Assembly: GCA_018228665.1 (NCBI GenBank)
Contig: CP073692.1
Coordinates: 1,934,046 to 1,998,045, forward strand
From: Faecalicatena sp. Marseille-Q4148
GTDB lineage: Bacteria > Bacillota > Clostridia > Lachnospirales > Lachnospiraceae
Reading direction: 5' to 3'
Length of the DNA: 64,000 bases
A program made the position numbers and the translations under genes. The notes beneath the pieces were generated by a model. That model did no database searches. It worked only from the letters and a program-made list of their open reading frames with translations, and had not been told where the DNA came from. This document shows, piece after piece, positions 42,421-53,057 of this stretch (positions are counted from its first letter, which is position 1; every line of letters starts with the position of its first letter).

Positions 42421-45400
42421 CTATTCTTCGTCGAGAATATCATCAAAATCGTCAGCTTCGTCAAAATCTTCCGGGAAATCTTCTTCTACATCAACAAGCT
42501 CTTCTCCATCGAATTCCTGCTGACTGAATCCGTGTTCTCCGTACTGCTCTTCTTTGCGGAAGCCTTTATCTCCCTCAATGATTGAACGCAGATCTGTCTC
42601 GCCGTAATCTGACGCCTCCATGATCTCGACCTCTGTATTGTCCTCTCTGAGAACACGAACATCCAGTCCGAGAGACTGAAGCTCTTTCAGCAATACCTTG
42701 AAGGATTCCGGAATACCCGGCTCAGGGATATTATCACCTTTGATGATCGCCTCATAAGTCTTCACACGTCCGACAACATCGTCAGATTTTACAGTCAGGA
42801 TTTCCTGTAATGTGTAAGATGCACCATAAGCCTCAAGTGCCCAAACCTCCATCTCACCGAAACGCTGTCCACCGAACTGTGCTTTACCACCGAGCGGCTG
42901 CTGTGTAACTAATGAGTAAGGACCTGTAGAACGTGCATGGATCTTATCATCTACCAGGTGATGAAGCTTCAGGTAATGCATGTGTCCAATTGTTACCGGA
43001 CTGTCAAAATATTCTCCGGTACGTCCGTCTCTTAAACGAACTTTACCATCGCGTGACAGCGGTACGCCTTTCCACAGTTTTCTGTGTTCTCTGTTCTCAT
43101 ACAGATAATCAAGTACCTCCGGCAATAATTCTTCGCCATGTTTGTTCTTGAATTCATCCCATTCAAGGTTTACATAGTCATTTGCCAGATCAAGTGTATC
43201 CATAATATCAATTTCGTTTGCACCATCGAATACCGGTGTTGCAATATTAAATCCAAGTGCTTTTGATGCAAGACTTAAGTGGATCTCAAGCACCTGTCCG
43301 ATGTTCATACGTGAAGGCACACCAAGTGGGTTCAACACGATGTCCAGCGGACGTCCGTTCGGAAGGAACGGCATATCTTCTACCGGAAGTACACGGGAAA
43401 CAACACCCTTGTTACCGTGACGGCCGGCCATTTTATCTCCAACAGAGATCTTTCTCTTCTGTGCAATGTAAATGCGGACTGCCTGATTTACTCCCGGAGA
43501 CAGTTCATCTCCATTCTCTCTTGTAAATACTTTCGCATCCACAACAATTCCGTATTCTCCATGCGGTACTTTCAGAGAAGTATCTCTTACTTCGCGGGCT
43601 TTCTCGCCGAAGATTGCACGAAGCAGTCTCTCTTCTGCTGTCAGCTCTGTCTCTCCCTTCGGAGTTACTTTACCAACAAGAATGTCTCCTGCGCGCACCT
43701 CTGCACCGATACGGATGATACCTCTGTCATCCAGATCTTTCAGCGCATCATCGCCCACACCCGGAATATCTCTTGTGATTTCTTCCGGTCCGAGCTTTGT
43801 ATCACGGGCTTCTGCTTCATATTCTTCGATATGAACAGATGTATAAACATCATCCTGAACAAGTCTCTCACTCAAGAGAACCGCATCCTCGTAGTTATAA
43901 CCTTCCCATGTCATGAAACCGATCAATGGGTTCTTACCAAGCGCAAGCTCTCCATTCGATGTAGAAGGACCGTCGGCAATTACCTGTCCTGCCTCTACCC
44001 GTTCGCCTTTGAATACGATCGGTCTCTGATTGTAGCAGTTGCTCTGGTTGCTTCGCATGAATTTTGTCAGCTTGTATACTTTCTTTGTTCCGTCATCGTG
44101 ACGAATCGTGATCGCATTCGAGCAAGAACGCTCTACAACTCCGGCCTCTTCCGCAACAACACATACGCCTGAGTCAACTGCTGCCTTTGCTTCCATACCT
44201 GTTCCGACTACCGGAGCTTCTGTTGTCAGAAGCGGCACTGCCTGACGCTGCATGTTTGATCCCATGAGCGCACGGTTCGCATCATCATTTTCAAGGAATG
44301 GAATCAGGGCTGTAGCAACAGAGAATACCATCTTCGGAGACACGTCCATGTAATCGAACATTGTACGTTCATACTCCTGTGTCTCTTCTCTGTAACGACC
44401 GGAAACATTCTTACGGATAAAATGTCCTTCTTCGTCCAGCGGCTCATTCGCCTGTGCTACATGGTAATTATCCTCTTCATCTGCTGTCATATAAACAACT
44501 TCTTCTGTGACACGCGGATTCTTCGGATCTGTTTTATCAATCTTTCTGTATGGCGCTTCAACAAAACCATACTCGTTAATTCTCGCATAAGTAGCAAGGG
44601 AGTTGATAAGACCGATGTTCGGACCTTCAGGTGTCTCAATCGGACACATTCTTCCATAGTGAGAATAGTGAACGTCTCGAACCTCGAATCCGGCACGATC
44701 TCTTGAAAGACCTCCCGGTCCAAGTGCGGAAAGACGTCTCTTATGTGTCAGCTCACCAAGCGGGTTGTTCTGATCCATGAACTGTGACAGCTGAGAAGAA
44801 CCGAAGAATTCTTTCACGGCTGCTGTAACCGGTTTAATGTTGATCAGAGACTGTGGAGAAATTCCTTCCAGATCCTGTGTTGTCATTCGCTCACGAACAA
44901 CTCTTTCCAGTCTTGAAAGACCGATTCTGTACTGGTTCTGAAGAAGTTCTCCAACCGCACGGATACGTCTGTTTCCTAAGTGGTCGATATCATCGTCATT
45001 GCCCAAACCATATTCCAGATGCATATTGTAGTTAATAGAAGCAAGAATATCTTCCTTTGTAATGTGCTTCGGAACAAGTTCATGCATATTCTTATGAATT
45101 GCTTCTTTTAACTCGTCGATATCGCCTGCTGTCTCTTCAAGAAGCTGTGCAAGTACCGGATAGTAAACAAGCTCTGCCACTCCCACTTCTGCCGGATCGA
45201 TATCTACAATCTTATCAAGCTCTACCGCCATATTAGACAGCACTTTGATATTGCGCTCTTCGCCTTCAATCCAGACAAACGGAACAGCTGCGTTCTGAAT
45301 CGCATCTGCCTTTTCCTTTGTGACTTCTTCACCCTTTTCAGCAATTACTTCTCCTGTCAGAGGGCTCACTACATCATCTGCAAGAACATGTCCGGTAATA

Positions 45401-46263
45401 CGGTTTCTAAGAAGCAGTTTTTTATTGAATTTATAACGTCCTACTTTCGCAAGATCATAACGTCTTGCGTCAAAGAACATACTTGTGATCAGACTTTCTG
45501 CACTGTCTACTGCAAGCGGCTCGCCCGGACGGATCTTCTTATATAATTCCAGAAGACCTTCCTGGTAATTCTCAGCAGTATCCTTTCCAAAGCTTGCCAG
45601 AATCTTCGGTTCTTCGCCGAATAATTCCAGAATCTCAGCATTAGTGCCGATTCCAAGTGCACGGATCAGAACTGTAACCGGCACCTTTCTTGTTCTGTCA
45701 ACACGTACATAGAAAACGTCATTAGAGTCTGTCTCATATTCAAGCCATGCACCACGGTTCGGAATAACTGTGGAAGAATATAATTTTTTACCAATCTTAT
45801 CATGAGAAATCGCATAGTAAATACCAGGAGAACGAACCAGCTGGCTGACGATAACACGCTCAGCTCCATTGATTACGAATGTACCTGTCTTTGTCATGAT
45901 CGGCAGGTCTCCCATAAAAATCTCATGTTCATTAATTTCGTCTGTTTCCTTATTATAGAGTCTTACTTTCACCTTCAGAGGTGCTGCGTAAGTAGCGTCG
46001 CGCTCTTTACATTCTTCGATCGTGTACTTTGCATCTTCTTCACAGAATGTAAAATCTACAAATTCCAAACTTAAATGACCGCTGTAGTCGGCAATTGGTG
46101 AAATATCTTCAAATACTTCTTTCAATCCATAATCCAGAAACCATTTATAAGAATCTTTCTGGACTTCAATTAAATTCGGCATCTGTAATACTTCTTTTTG
46201 TCGGGAATAGCTCATTCGCATGCTTTTTCCACTATTGATGGGACGAATTCTGTTTTTCTCCAT
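42421..46263 (-). CDS. rpoB: RNA polymerase beta subunit
   Basis: This 1280-residue subunit starts at [19 protein letters not shown] after AAGGAGTG. The open frame extends 24 codons upstream but without a start signal there. It contains the rifampicin-pocket region ([27 protein letters not shown]), the catalytic-face segment [14 protein letters not shown] and the C-terminal clamp segment [16 protein letters not shown]. Transcription comes from the promoter at 46403-46432. Confidence 0.98.
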   Translation of the reverse strand: MEKNRIRPINSGKSMRMSYSRQKEVLQMPNLIEVQKDSYKWFLDYGLKEVFEDISPIADYSGHLSLEFVDFTFCEEDAKYTIEECKERDATYAAPLKVKVRLYNKETDEINEHEIFMGDLPIMTKTGTFVINGAERVIVSQLVRSPGIYYAISHDKIGKKLYSSTVIPNRGAWLEYETDSNDVFYVRVDRTRKVPVTVLIRALGIGTNAEILELFGEEPKILASFGKDTAENYQEGLLELYKKIRPGEPLAVDSAESLITSMFFDARRYDLAKVGRYKFNKKLLLRNRITGHVLADDVVSPLTGEVIAEKGEEVTKEKADAIQNAAVPFVWIEGEERNIKVLSNMAVELDKIVDIDPAEVGVAELVYYPVLAQLLEETAGDIDELKEAIHKNMHELVPKHITKEDILASINYNMHLEYGLGNDDDIDHLGNRRIRAVGELLQNQYRIGLSRLERVVRERMTTQDLEGISPQSLINIKPVTAAVKEFFGSSQLSQFMDQNNPLGELTHKRRLSALGPGGLSRDRAGFEVRDVHYSHYGRMCPIETPEGPNIGLINSLATYARINEYGFVEAPYRKIDKTDPKNPRVTEEVVYMTADEEDNYHVAQANEPLDEEGHFIRKNVSGRYREETQEYERTMFDYMDVSPKMVFSVATALIPFLENDDANRALMGSNMQRQAVPLLTTEAPVVGTGMEAKAAVDSGVCVVAEEAGVVERSCSNAITIRHDDGTKKVYKLTKFMRSNQSNCYNQRPIVFKGERVEAGQVIADGPSTSNGELALGKNPLIGFMTWEGYNYEDAVLLSERLVQDDVYTSVHIEEYEAEARDTKLGPEEITRDIPGVGDDALKDLDDRGIIRIGAEVRAGDILVGKVTPKGETELTAEERLLRAIFGEKAREVRDTSLKVPHGEYGIVVDAKVFTRENGDELSPGVNQAVRIYIAQKRKISVGDKMAGRHGNKGVVSRVLPVEDMPFLPNGRPLDIVLNPLGVPSRMNIGQVLEIHLSLASKALGFNIATPVFDGANEIDIMDTLDLANDYVNLEWDEFKNKHGEELLPEVLDYLYENREHRKLWKGVPLSRDGKVRLRDGRTGEYFDSPVTIGHMHYLKLHHLVDDKIHARSTGPYSLVTQQPLGGKAQFGGQRFGEMEVWALEAYGASYTLQEILTVKSDDVVGRVKTYEAIIKGDNIPEPGIPESFKVLLKELQSLGLDVRVLREDNTEVEIMEASDYGETDLRSIIEGDKGFRKEEQYGEHGFSQQEFDGEELVDVEEDFPEDFDEADDFDDILDEE

Positions 46264-46402
46264 TGACGTTTCACTCCTTATATATTTTTCCTCTCCCTTG
46301 ATGTAAACGCCCTGTTTATCGGGTTTTTCCATCAAAAAAGGATTTGTACTACCTGTTTAATCGCAAATTTATGGCATGATTTTCCACAATAATGCAACTT
46401 AT

Positions 46403-46432
46403 AATATAGCACAAATCTGTCAAGACTGTCAA
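46403..46432 (-). promoter_or_regulatory. rpoBC promoter
   Basis: TTGACA (46427-46432), 18-nt spacer and TATATT (46403-46408) on the minus strand. A second TTGACA at 46418-46423 is too close to the -10 box. It lies about 140 nt before rpoB. Confidence 0.75.
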
Positions 46433-46604
46433 TATATATTTTCACATTTTTAAAATATTTTTGAAATAAATTCCGAGATATTCCGATATGTATGATCCAA
46501 CAGGATTCTATATGGCTTATGATAGGATTCTGACATCATTTTCTTCCAAAATAATAATAGAAATTTCTTGAGCCGGGCTTCCTTATAGCCCCTGCACCAC
46601 TTTG

Positions 46605-46640
46605 AAAAGAAAAGCAGGTCCCATTTGGAACCTGCTTTAT
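46605..46640 (-). terminator. rplL terminator
   Basis: The arms AAAGCAGGT and ACCTGCTTT flank a short loop near 46620-46630, followed by TTCTTTTC on the minus strand. It separates rplJL from rpoBC. Confidence 0.8.
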
Positions 46641-46656
46641 AAATCTAAAGGTTAGA

Positions 46657-47031
46657 TTATTTTAATGTAACTTCTGCACCTTCTGCTTCTAATTTAGCTT
46701 TGATTTCTTCAGCTTCTGCTTTAGAAACGCCTTCTTTGATTGCTTTTGGAGCTCCGTCAACTACTTCTTTAGCTTCTTTTAATCCAAGTCCTGTGATTTC
46801 ACGAACAACTTTGATTACTTTAACTTTAGAAGCACCAGCTGCTGTTAATTCAACTGTGAACTCATCTTTTTCTTCTGCTGCTGCAGCTTCTCCGCCTGCT
46901 GCTGCAACTACTACACCTGCTGCTGCAGATACACCAAATTCTTCTTCACATGCTTTTACTAATTCGTTTAATTCTAATACAGATAATTCTTTGATAGCTT
47001 CAATAAATTCAGCTGTTGTTAATTTTGCCAT
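46657..47031 (-). CDS. rplL: Ribosomal protein L7/L12
   Basis: This 124-residue protein has an N-terminal dimerisation domain ([24 protein letters not shown]), an Ala/Gly/Glu-rich hinge and a C-terminal factor-binding domain ([22 protein letters not shown]). It forms the mobile stalk of the 50S subunit that recruits EF-Tu and EF-G. The gene follows rplJ by 54 nt. Confidence 0.98.
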   Translation of the reverse strand: MAKLTTAEFIEAIKELSVLELNELVKACEEEFGVSAAAGVVVAAAGGEAAAAEEKDEFTVELTAAGASKVKVIKVVREITGLGLKEAKEVVDGAPKAIKEGVSKAEAEEIKAKLEAEGAEVTLK

Positions 47032-47085
47032 TTTATTTACCTCCGTTAATTTTAGGGTTCTTTTTAAATTGATTACATTTTGTAA

Positions 47086-47616
47086 TTATTCAGCTGCAGG
47101 AGCTTCTGCCGGTGCTGCTTCACAATTCTCTGCTCCGCCTTTTTCAGCGATCTGATTAAGAACACGAGCAAGATTTGTAACTGGTGACTGTAAGCTTCCA
47201 AGTAATTTGGAAATAAGCTCGTCTCTTGAAGGAATCTTGGATAACTCTGTTAAACCGTTTACATCGTAAACTTCTCCTTCAACCACACCTGCTTTTAACT
47301 CTAATGCTTTCGCATCTTTTGCGAACTTGCAAAGGATTCTTGCCGGAGCTGTTGCATCATCTTTAGAAATTGCAATAGCGCTCGGTCCGTTTAAGAACTC
47401 GTCTAATCCAGCGAACTCTGTTCCTTCAAAAGCTCTTCTCATCATTGTGTTTTTGCAAACTTTGTAGATCACACCAGCTTCTCTTAACTGTTTACGAAGA
47501 GCTGTATCTTCTGTTACAGTAAGTCCACGGTAGTCAACTAACACAACAGATGCAGCATCTTTGATGTCTTCTGCAATTGCTGCTACTACTGGCTGTTTTA
47601 ACTCAACTTTTGCCAT
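47086..47616 (-). CDS. rplJ: Ribosomal protein L10
   Basis: This 176-residue protein shows the L10 layout (VAAIAEDIKDAASVVLVDYRG, KNTMMRRAFE) and a C-terminal helix that carries L7/L12 dimers. The tail is Ala/Glu/Pro-rich. Its mRNA leader has the structure bound by the L10(L12)4 complex for autoregulation. The start follows AAGGAGGTG. Confidence 0.97.
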   Translation of the reverse strand: MAKVELKQPVVAAIAEDIKDAASVVLVDYRGLTVTEDTALRKQLREAGVIYKVCKNTMMRRAFEGTEFAGLDEFLNGPSAIAISKDDATAPARILCKFAKDAKALELKAGVVEGEVYDVNGLTELSKIPSRDELISKLLGSLQSPVTNLARVLNQIAEKGGAENCEAAPAEAPAAE

Positions 47617-47633
47617 GATTAGTGCACCTCCTT

Positions 47634-47775
47634 ATAGATTTTGCACTGCCAAAAAAAGAACTTCCACGCCCTCGGACCTGGAAGTTCTGTAAATTCTCAT
47701 AAATCGAATTCAAATCTTCCTCGGTAGGCGTCATCACCTTATGCCTTACGGCACCTACTGTCTTCGGCAGCTTTC
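47634..47775 (-). ncRNA. L10 leader (autoregulatory mRNA structure)
   Basis: The untranslated region before rplJ has the L10 leader arrangement. An outer pairing joins GCTGCCGAAG near 47762-47771 with the facing strand near 47640. A strong inner stem (AGAACTTCC with GGAAGTTCT, 47652-47687) lies close to the start. L10 in complex with L12 binds such leaders and represses rplJL expression. A frame running through this stretch is not a gene. Confidence 0.85.
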
Positions 47776-47781
47776 TAAAAT

Positions 47782-47810
47782 AGACTAACATAATGTTATT
47801 CGCTTGTCAA
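47782..47810 (-). promoter_or_regulatory. rplJL promoter
   Basis: TTGACA (47805-47810), 17-nt spacer, TAGTCT (47782-47787) with an extended TGT before it. The L10 leader begins just downstream. Confidence 0.8.
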
Positions 47811-47914
47811 GGAATTTTTTCTTTTTTCTTTACATCTTTTTTATTTACCCGAAATTTTCTCTGAAAAATTTCTCTCAGACAGGGGCTGCTTAAAACTCCT
47901 CCTGTCATCCATCT

Positions 47915-48745
47915 CTATTTCAGATATTTCGTCGGAGCACTCCCGGTTACCCGCTTAAACACCGTACTGAAATAATTCTGATCTGCAAATCCAAGCATCT
48001 GAGCTGTCTGGCTCACACTCTTCCCTTCTTCCAGCAAGCGGATCGCTCTCCGGATTTTAATTTGATTAAAGTATGTCATCAAACCGATTCCTGCATATCT
48101 GGAAAATGTCTTCTTTACCGCAGCCTCACTCATCTGACAAAGTTCCGCCACTTTCCCCAGCGTCAGCCGCTCTTCCAAATGTTCTTCTAATACCTGGACA
48201 ATCTTTCGGTAATTTTCTGCTCCCGAGGAAACATAAGGCAGCACTGTCGATGTATTCTCCTGCAGCGCTTTCAGAAGAAGCATTTCAAACTGTGCCACAT
48301 AACGATGCGCTTCTATCTCTGCTCCCGCTTTGATCTTATGAATCATCAACCCCTGTTCCACTTCAAAAACATCATCCCGCGCCTGCATTAATCTGCTCAG
48401 AGTATCCAATTCTTCTTCCTTCAGCGCAAAACGTCTTTCTTTCATATCCGGCATCACATCTGCTGCAAAGGAAATCACAGCAATATGGGGGCGTGTTTTC
48501 CGCTCTGCCCATAACCGGTGAAATTCCATCGGCTTGTGAAGTACCGCCTGTCCTCGTTCTAACAGAAATACATCTTCTCCTGCCGTCACACCGAGTACAC
48601 CATCCAGCACACAGACAAACTCCCAAAAATCATGAGTTTCCCCGCCAAAATAATAATCTTCCTGGTAGATTGCCTCAAAAATTGTGAAAACGGATGTAAG
48701 TCGGATGCATTTATCCACAACGCACCCTTTCATTGTCTTCTTCAT
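47915..48745 (-). CDS. AraC-family transcriptional regulator
   Basis: This 276-residue protein has an N-terminal cupin-type sensor domain (HDFWEFVCVLDGVLGV...HKPMEFHRLW) and a C-terminal pair of helix-turn-helix motifs (LGKVAELCQMSEAAVKKTFSR and SVSQTAQMLGFADQNYFSTVFKRVTG). The ATG at 48745 was chosen over a GTG 6 nt before it because of its distance to GGGAG. AraC proteins with this layout usually control sugar or stress genes; the target is not evident. Confidence 0.9.
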   Translation of the reverse strand: MKKTMKGCVVDKCIRLTSVFTIFEAIYQEDYYFGGETHDFWEFVCVLDGVLGVTAGEDVFLLERGQAVLHKPMEFHRLWAERKTRPHIAVISFAADVMPDMKERRFALKEEELDTLSRLMQARDDVFEVEQGLMIHKIKAGAEIEAHRYVAQFEMLLLKALQENTSTVLPYVSSGAENYRKIVQVLEEHLEERLTLGKVAELCQMSEAAVKKTFSRYAGIGLMTYFNQIKIRRAIRLLEEGKSVSQTAQMLGFADQNYFSTVFKRVTGSAPTKYLK

Positions 48746-48813
48746 CCACACTCTCTCCCTATACTATCCACATACTGTTCATATACATAAGCACATCCCC
48801 ATGCTGTCCGTTA

Positions 48814-49296
48814 TCATTGATATCTTCTTTCCAGCTCCAAAAGATATTTCTTTACCTCAACTCCGCAGGCAAAACCTGAAATATCTCCATTCTTATGGAT
48901 CACTCTATGACATGGAGTTACTATCAGAAGTGGATTCCGATTGTTTGCCTGTCCAACTGCCCGCACCGCCTTCGGATTTCCGATTGCCATTGCTATCTCC
49001 TGATAACTTCTTGTCTCTCCGTAAGGAATTTCCCTAAGCGCAGCCCAAACCTGCTTTTGAAAATCGGTTCCTCCTTCCCGGATAGGAAGCTGAAACTCCC
49101 GGCGACGCCCTTCAAAATATTCTCGCAGCTGACAGTATATCTCATACAAAAGATCCGAATGCTGTAAGTGTGAGATCTTCTGATTGACACTTATCACGCC
49201 GTTTCTCTGCTCCAGATGTACTTTGCTTACGCTGTCTTTTTCTGTCGCTATTGTCAAATATCCTATCGGACTTTGAAATGTATACGTTTCCGTCAT
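48814..49296 (-). CDS. ogt: Methylated-DNA-protein cysteine methyltransferase
   Basis: This 160-residue protein starts at 49296 (MTETYTFQSPIGYLTI). The active-site motif IVTPCHRVI holds the cysteine that takes the alkyl group from O6-alkylguanine in a suicide reaction. The helix-turn-helix region YQEIAMAIGNPKAVRAVGQ positions it on DNA. The frame is open upstream, but the family's N-terminus matches this start. The ribosome site is weak. Confidence 0.93.
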   Translation of the reverse strand: MTETYTFQSPIGYLTIATEKDSVSKVHLEQRNGVISVNQKISHLQHSDLLYEIYCQLREYFEGRRREFQLPIREGGTDFQKQVWAALREIPYGETRSYQEIAMAIGNPKAVRAVGQANNRNPLLIVTPCHRVIHKNGDISGFACGVEVKKYLLELERRYQ

Positions 49297-49412
49297 TTCT
49301 ATCTCTTTCAATTCCGTTTCACCGCCTCGATTACATTTCTGTTTTCTTCGAGTATATCGCATAACAGCCAAAAAAGAAAGAACAACCGCAGTCTCTGCAT
49401 CACCACTCAGTA

Positions 49413-51602
49413 TTATATTTTCTCCAGATAATATTCAAACGCTGCATCATCGCCTTTCACAGCAGGAAGAAGAAGACCTCCTGCCAGAAGCGCTTTTCCA
49501 CTGATAGCTTTCTCCTTTGTCCCGCCTTTCACAAACTGATAACTTGCGTTCTCATCCAGTCCCTGAAGCGTGATCCGATGTCGAAGGACATTGGACTTTG
49601 CTCGAAATACTACCCCCTGCACAAGAACTTTACACTGATCTTCCGAGACAAATGCCCACGCCGCCAGTTCGTCCTGATACGGATTGCTCAGCCGGTAATA
49701 GCGCCCTTGATAAATCAAGTCCTGGTATTTCTTATAATTTGCTGTCTGCTCTGCAACCTTCTTCTTTTCCTCTTGACTCAACGTATTCAGATCAAGTTCA
49801 TAACCAAAACTGCCCGCCATTGCCACTGTCCCCCTTGTATCAAGAGACGTGATCCGCCCTGTCTGATGATTCGGCACTGCCGATACGTGAGAACCGACTG
49901 CAGATGCCGGATAAAAGAAACTTGTTCCATACTGGATAAATGTTCTGTCATGTGCATCTGTATTGTCACTGCACCAGATCTGAGGGCAATAATATAACAT
50001 TCCGGCATCAAATCTTCCTCCGCCTCCGCTGCAGCCCTCAAACAGTACATTTGGAAATTCACTTGTCAGACGTTCCAGAAGTTCATAAACCCCAAGCACA
50101 TATCTGTGCGGCATCTCTTTCTGACGTTCTGCCGGAAGGACAGACGTATACCAGTCAGAAATACTGCGGTTCATATCCCATTTCACATATTCAATCCGGT
50201 TCTCTCTCAAAATACTGCTAATAGACTCATACAGATATTCCACCACATCCGGGTTTGCCATATCAAGTACAAGCTGGTATCTGCTGCGCATCGGATTTCT
50301 TCCTGGAATGCGAATAGCCCAGTCTGGGTGAGTGCGGTAAAGATCGCTGTCTTCCGAAATCATTTCCGGTTCAAACCATAGCCCGAATTTCATTCCCATT
50401 GCATTGATCTTCTTCACAAGCGCTCCCAGGCCGCCTTTTAGCTTCTTCTCATTTACCTTCCAATCCCCAAGTCCGGATATATCAGTATCCCGTTTTCCAA
50501 ACCATCCGTCGTCCAGCACCATCATATCAATACCAAGCTCCGATGCCTGCTTTGCGATCTGCTCTATTGCTTTTTCATCAAAATCAAAATACGTCGCTTC
50601 CCAGTTATTGATTAACACTGGGCGCTTTGACAACTGATAACTTCCTCTGCATACATGATGACGGATTACATGATGAAACTGCTGCGATAACTTTGCCATT
50701 CCATGTTCTGAATAGGACAGAATCACTTCCGGCGCTCGAAATTCCTGTCCTGGTTCTAGCATCCACGAAAATGTATCCGGATGGATCCCCATTACCATTC
50801 TTGTCTGTCCAAGTTGATCTTTCTCAATCTGCGTCTGGAATCCACCGCTGTACATCAGCAGCGCCCCCATACATTCACCCACTGTTTCCGTGCAGTTTTT
50901 CTCACAGAGCAGCACTGCTGGATTCTGTTGATGACTTGAAGTCCCTCTCGTACTGCTGCTCTCCTGAATACCATAGAACACAGGAAGCCGTTCTGTCTGA
51001 CGCTCCATCGTATGTCTTCCCTGAAAATGTATCCACTCCCAATCTCCATATGGGATATCCATACAAAGACTGTGCACACGTTCAAGCACTATCGGAGTAT
51101 TCCCCTTATTTCTGACAAACACACTTCTCGTAATCACATCTTCTTTTTCTAGCACACCATAGAGAAGCACCACTTCTGTCTCGGACGCTGTATCCTTCAG
51201 ATAAATTTCCAGTGTTTCTGATTCTGACTCTTCTGCATACACCGCCGGAAGTCCCGGAATACTATATTTTCCTTTCCGGATAGAATACCTCTGAAATCGC
51301 AAGTCCAACGCCTGGCTTCCATCCTTATGTACAACTGTCACAGCCGGTACCCGAAAATCTCCCGTTCCGCCCCCCGCATACTCAAGAGGCATCGTATTCA
51401 GTGAGTACGTTCTGTCATGTTCTGCTTCATAAATATTTCCTGCGAATCCCACATCCGGATAATCCAGAAGATATTCCATACACTCTTCTGTCTTTTTCCC
51501 ATACCACAAGTGTTTCAGCACCCCGAATACATCCGCCTTCATTTGATAAAGTGTATTTTCTGTTTCCAGAGAAAACACATGCTCATTTACTGTTATTGCC
51601 AT
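49413..51602 (-). CDS. aga: Alpha-galactosidase, glycoside hydrolase family 36
   Basis: This 729-residue cytoplasmic enzyme removes alpha-1,6-galactose from melibiose, raffinose and stachyose. GH36 motifs are MVLDDGWFGKRD, FGLWFEPEMISEDSDLY, the nucleophile aspartate in KWDMNRSI and the acid/base aspartate in WCSDNTDAHDR. An N-terminal beta-sandwich and a C-terminal beta domain are present. It overlaps gtfA by 10 nt and is the last gene of the sugar operon. Released sucrose is the substrate of the sucrose phosphorylase. Confidence 0.96.
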   Translation of the reverse strand: MAITVNEHVFSLETENTLYQMKADVFGVLKHLWYGKKTEECMEYLLDYPDVGFAGNIYEAEHDRTYSLNTMPLEYAGGGTGDFRVPAVTVVHKDGSQALDLRFQRYSIRKGKYSIPGLPAVYAEESESETLEIYLKDTASETEVVLLYGVLEKEDVITRSVFVRNKGNTPIVLERVHSLCMDIPYGDWEWIHFQGRHTMERQTERLPVFYGIQESSSTRGTSSHQQNPAVLLCEKNCTETVGECMGALLMYSGGFQTQIEKDQLGQTRMVMGIHPDTFSWMLEPGQEFRAPEVILSYSEHGMAKLSQQFHHVIRHHVCRGSYQLSKRPVLINNWEATYFDFDEKAIEQIAKQASELGIDMMVLDDGWFGKRDTDISGLGDWKVNEKKLKGGLGALVKKINAMGMKFGLWFEPEMISEDSDLYRTHPDWAIRIPGRNPMRSRYQLVLDMANPDVVEYLYESISSILRENRIEYVKWDMNRSISDWYTSVLPAERQKEMPHRYVLGVYELLERLTSEFPNVLFEGCSGGGGRFDAGMLYYCPQIWCSDNTDAHDRTFIQYGTSFFYPASAVGSHVSAVPNHQTGRITSLDTRGTVAMAGSFGYELDLNTLSQEEKKKVAEQTANYKKYQDLIYQGRYYRLSNPYQDELAAWAFVSEDQCKVLVQGVVFRAKSNVLRHRITLQGLDENASYQFVKGGTKEKAISGKALLAGGLLLPAVKGDDAAFEYYLEKI

Positions 51603-53050
51603 ACTGTCATTTCCTTTCCATTTTCATAACACTCTCCGTATCTGGTAATCACAAACCCATATGATCCTAGATCCGCCGACAGTCTGATCCGATTTTCCTT
51701 ATAAGTTCTCGTAATCACAAGCTGCTCTCCTGCCGTTTCTACCTGAATTTCCCCCTCCAGATGAAATGCCGGGTCTGTATTCCGAAGTTCCATAAGCGCT
51801 TTCAATTTCTGCACAACCGGACGGCTCTGTTCTTTCCCAATCTCCTCAAGCGTATAATAGTGACGGTTAATGTCCCGTCCATTTTTTGTCTTCTCCATCA
51901 ATTCCAGATCATTTTCTCCGGCAAGAAGCCCCACATAATACACTTGTGGAATTCCCGGTGCAAAAAACTGAATTGCTCTCGCCAGCAGGTAAGCATCATC
52001 CCTGTTACCAAGCGCCGAATAATATGTTGTATTCACTTGATACACATCCAGATTATTGTACGCTTCCGAGCTATAGATTTTCTTTACATTCGCCCCCTGA
52101 CGATACATTTGTTCTTTTACCGTCTCAACCGCCTCATCCGGAAGCAGATCCTTCACGTCCACAATTCCGATTCCATCATGGGTATCCAAAGTCGTAAACT
52201 GTTTCATCGGACACATTTCCAACCATCGTTTCAAATAAACTCCTGTATGATTGTAAAGTCCATGAAGCGTCAGTACCGGCAGCGCAAAATCATAGATCCA
52301 GAACCCCTGCCTTGCAATTTTCATCGGTATTGTATAGTGCTCGTGAATTTCCGGCAGAATTTCCACGTCATGCTTTTGGACAATTTTCTCAATTGCATGA
52401 AGCAGTTCCCAGATATCAGGTTCCACAAAAAAGCAGTTCGTATCCTCTTTTTTGACCGCATAGGCAAATGCATCCAGACGAATCATCGCTGCTCCTTTCT
52501 GACACATATCTTCCAGTGTTTCTTTGATAAATGCCTTCACAGCCTCTTTTCTCACATCCAGATCAATCTGTTCTTCGCAGAACGTACACCATATCTTCTC
52601 TCTTGTCCCATCCTGAAATTCCACCTCCAGATATGGCGCTCTCGGTTTTCTTTTATAAATCTTATCCAACTGTTCTTTTGTCGGAGCTCCGTTTGTCCAG
52701 AAATCTTCATACCGGATAAAAAAATCCCGATAAGGAGATGCATCTTTTCTTTTCACAAAATCCCTGAAATACTCTGATGACGCTGAGATATGATTTACCA
52801 TAAAATCAAACATCAGATAATATGCTTTCCCGATTGCCTCAATCTCCTCATAAGTTCCAAACGATTCATCCACCACATCATACCGCATCGGTGCAAATCC
52901 CCGATCGGCCGAAGATGGAAAAAATGGCAGAATGTGAACTCCTCCCACCGCATCTTTGTAGTAGGTATTCAACGCCTGATGCAGTTCTTTCAAGTTCTTT
53001 CCCATGCTGTCCGCATATGTAATTAACATAATTTTATTTTCAAGCTTCAT
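51593..53050 (-). CDS. gtfA: Sucrose phosphorylase, GH13 subfamily 18
   Basis: This 485-residue enzyme converts sucrose and phosphate to glucose-1-phosphate and fructose, saving one ATP. GH13 motifs: nucleophile in MIRLDAFAYA, acid/base glutamate in ILPEIHEHY and transition-state aspartate in LDTHDGIGI. There is no signal peptide. It sits between the transporter genes and aga as in the msm locus of streptococci. Confidence 0.95.
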   Translation of the reverse strand: MKLENKIMLITYADSMGKNLKELHQALNTYYKDAVGGVHILPFFPSSADRGFAPMRYDVVDESFGTYEEIEAIGKAYYLMFDFMVNHISASSEYFRDFVKRKDASPYRDFFIRYEDFWTNGAPTKEQLDKIYKRKPRAPYLEVEFQDGTREKIWCTFCEEQIDLDVRKEAVKAFIKETLEDMCQKGAAMIRLDAFAYAVKKEDTNCFFVEPDIWELLHAIEKIVQKHDVEILPEIHEHYTIPMKIARQGFWIYDFALPVLTLHGLYNHTGVYLKRWLEMCPMKQFTTLDTHDGIGIVDVKDLLPDEAVETVKEQMYRQGANVKKIYSSEAYNNLDVYQVNTTYYSALGNRDDAYLLARAIQFFAPGIPQVYYVGLLAGENDLELMEKTKNGRDINRHYYTLEEIGKEQSRPVVQKLKALMELRNTDPAFHLEGEIQVETAGEQLVITRTYKENRIRLSADLGSYGFVITRYGECYENGKEMTVWQ

Positions 53051-53057
53051 CTTATCT

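Larger units (their letters stand above)
46264..46656. other. 393-bp gap between rplL and rpoB
   Basis: It contains the rplL terminator, the rpoB promoter and an AT-rich untranslated leader. No gene or small ORF with a ribosome site was seen. Confidence 0.7.

Noticed and set aside
43417..44172. Plus-strand frame of 251 codons inside rpoB
   Set aside because: Shadow of rpoB on the opposite strand; no start signal.
47603..47791. Minus-strand frame of 62 codons before rplJ
   Set aside because: It lies wholly within the structured L10 leader and ends inside rplJ; not a protein gene.
51761..52777. Plus-strand frame of 338 codons inside the sucrose phosphorylase gene
   Set aside because: Antisense shadow with composition unlike a protein (high Ile, His, Cys) and no ribosome site.
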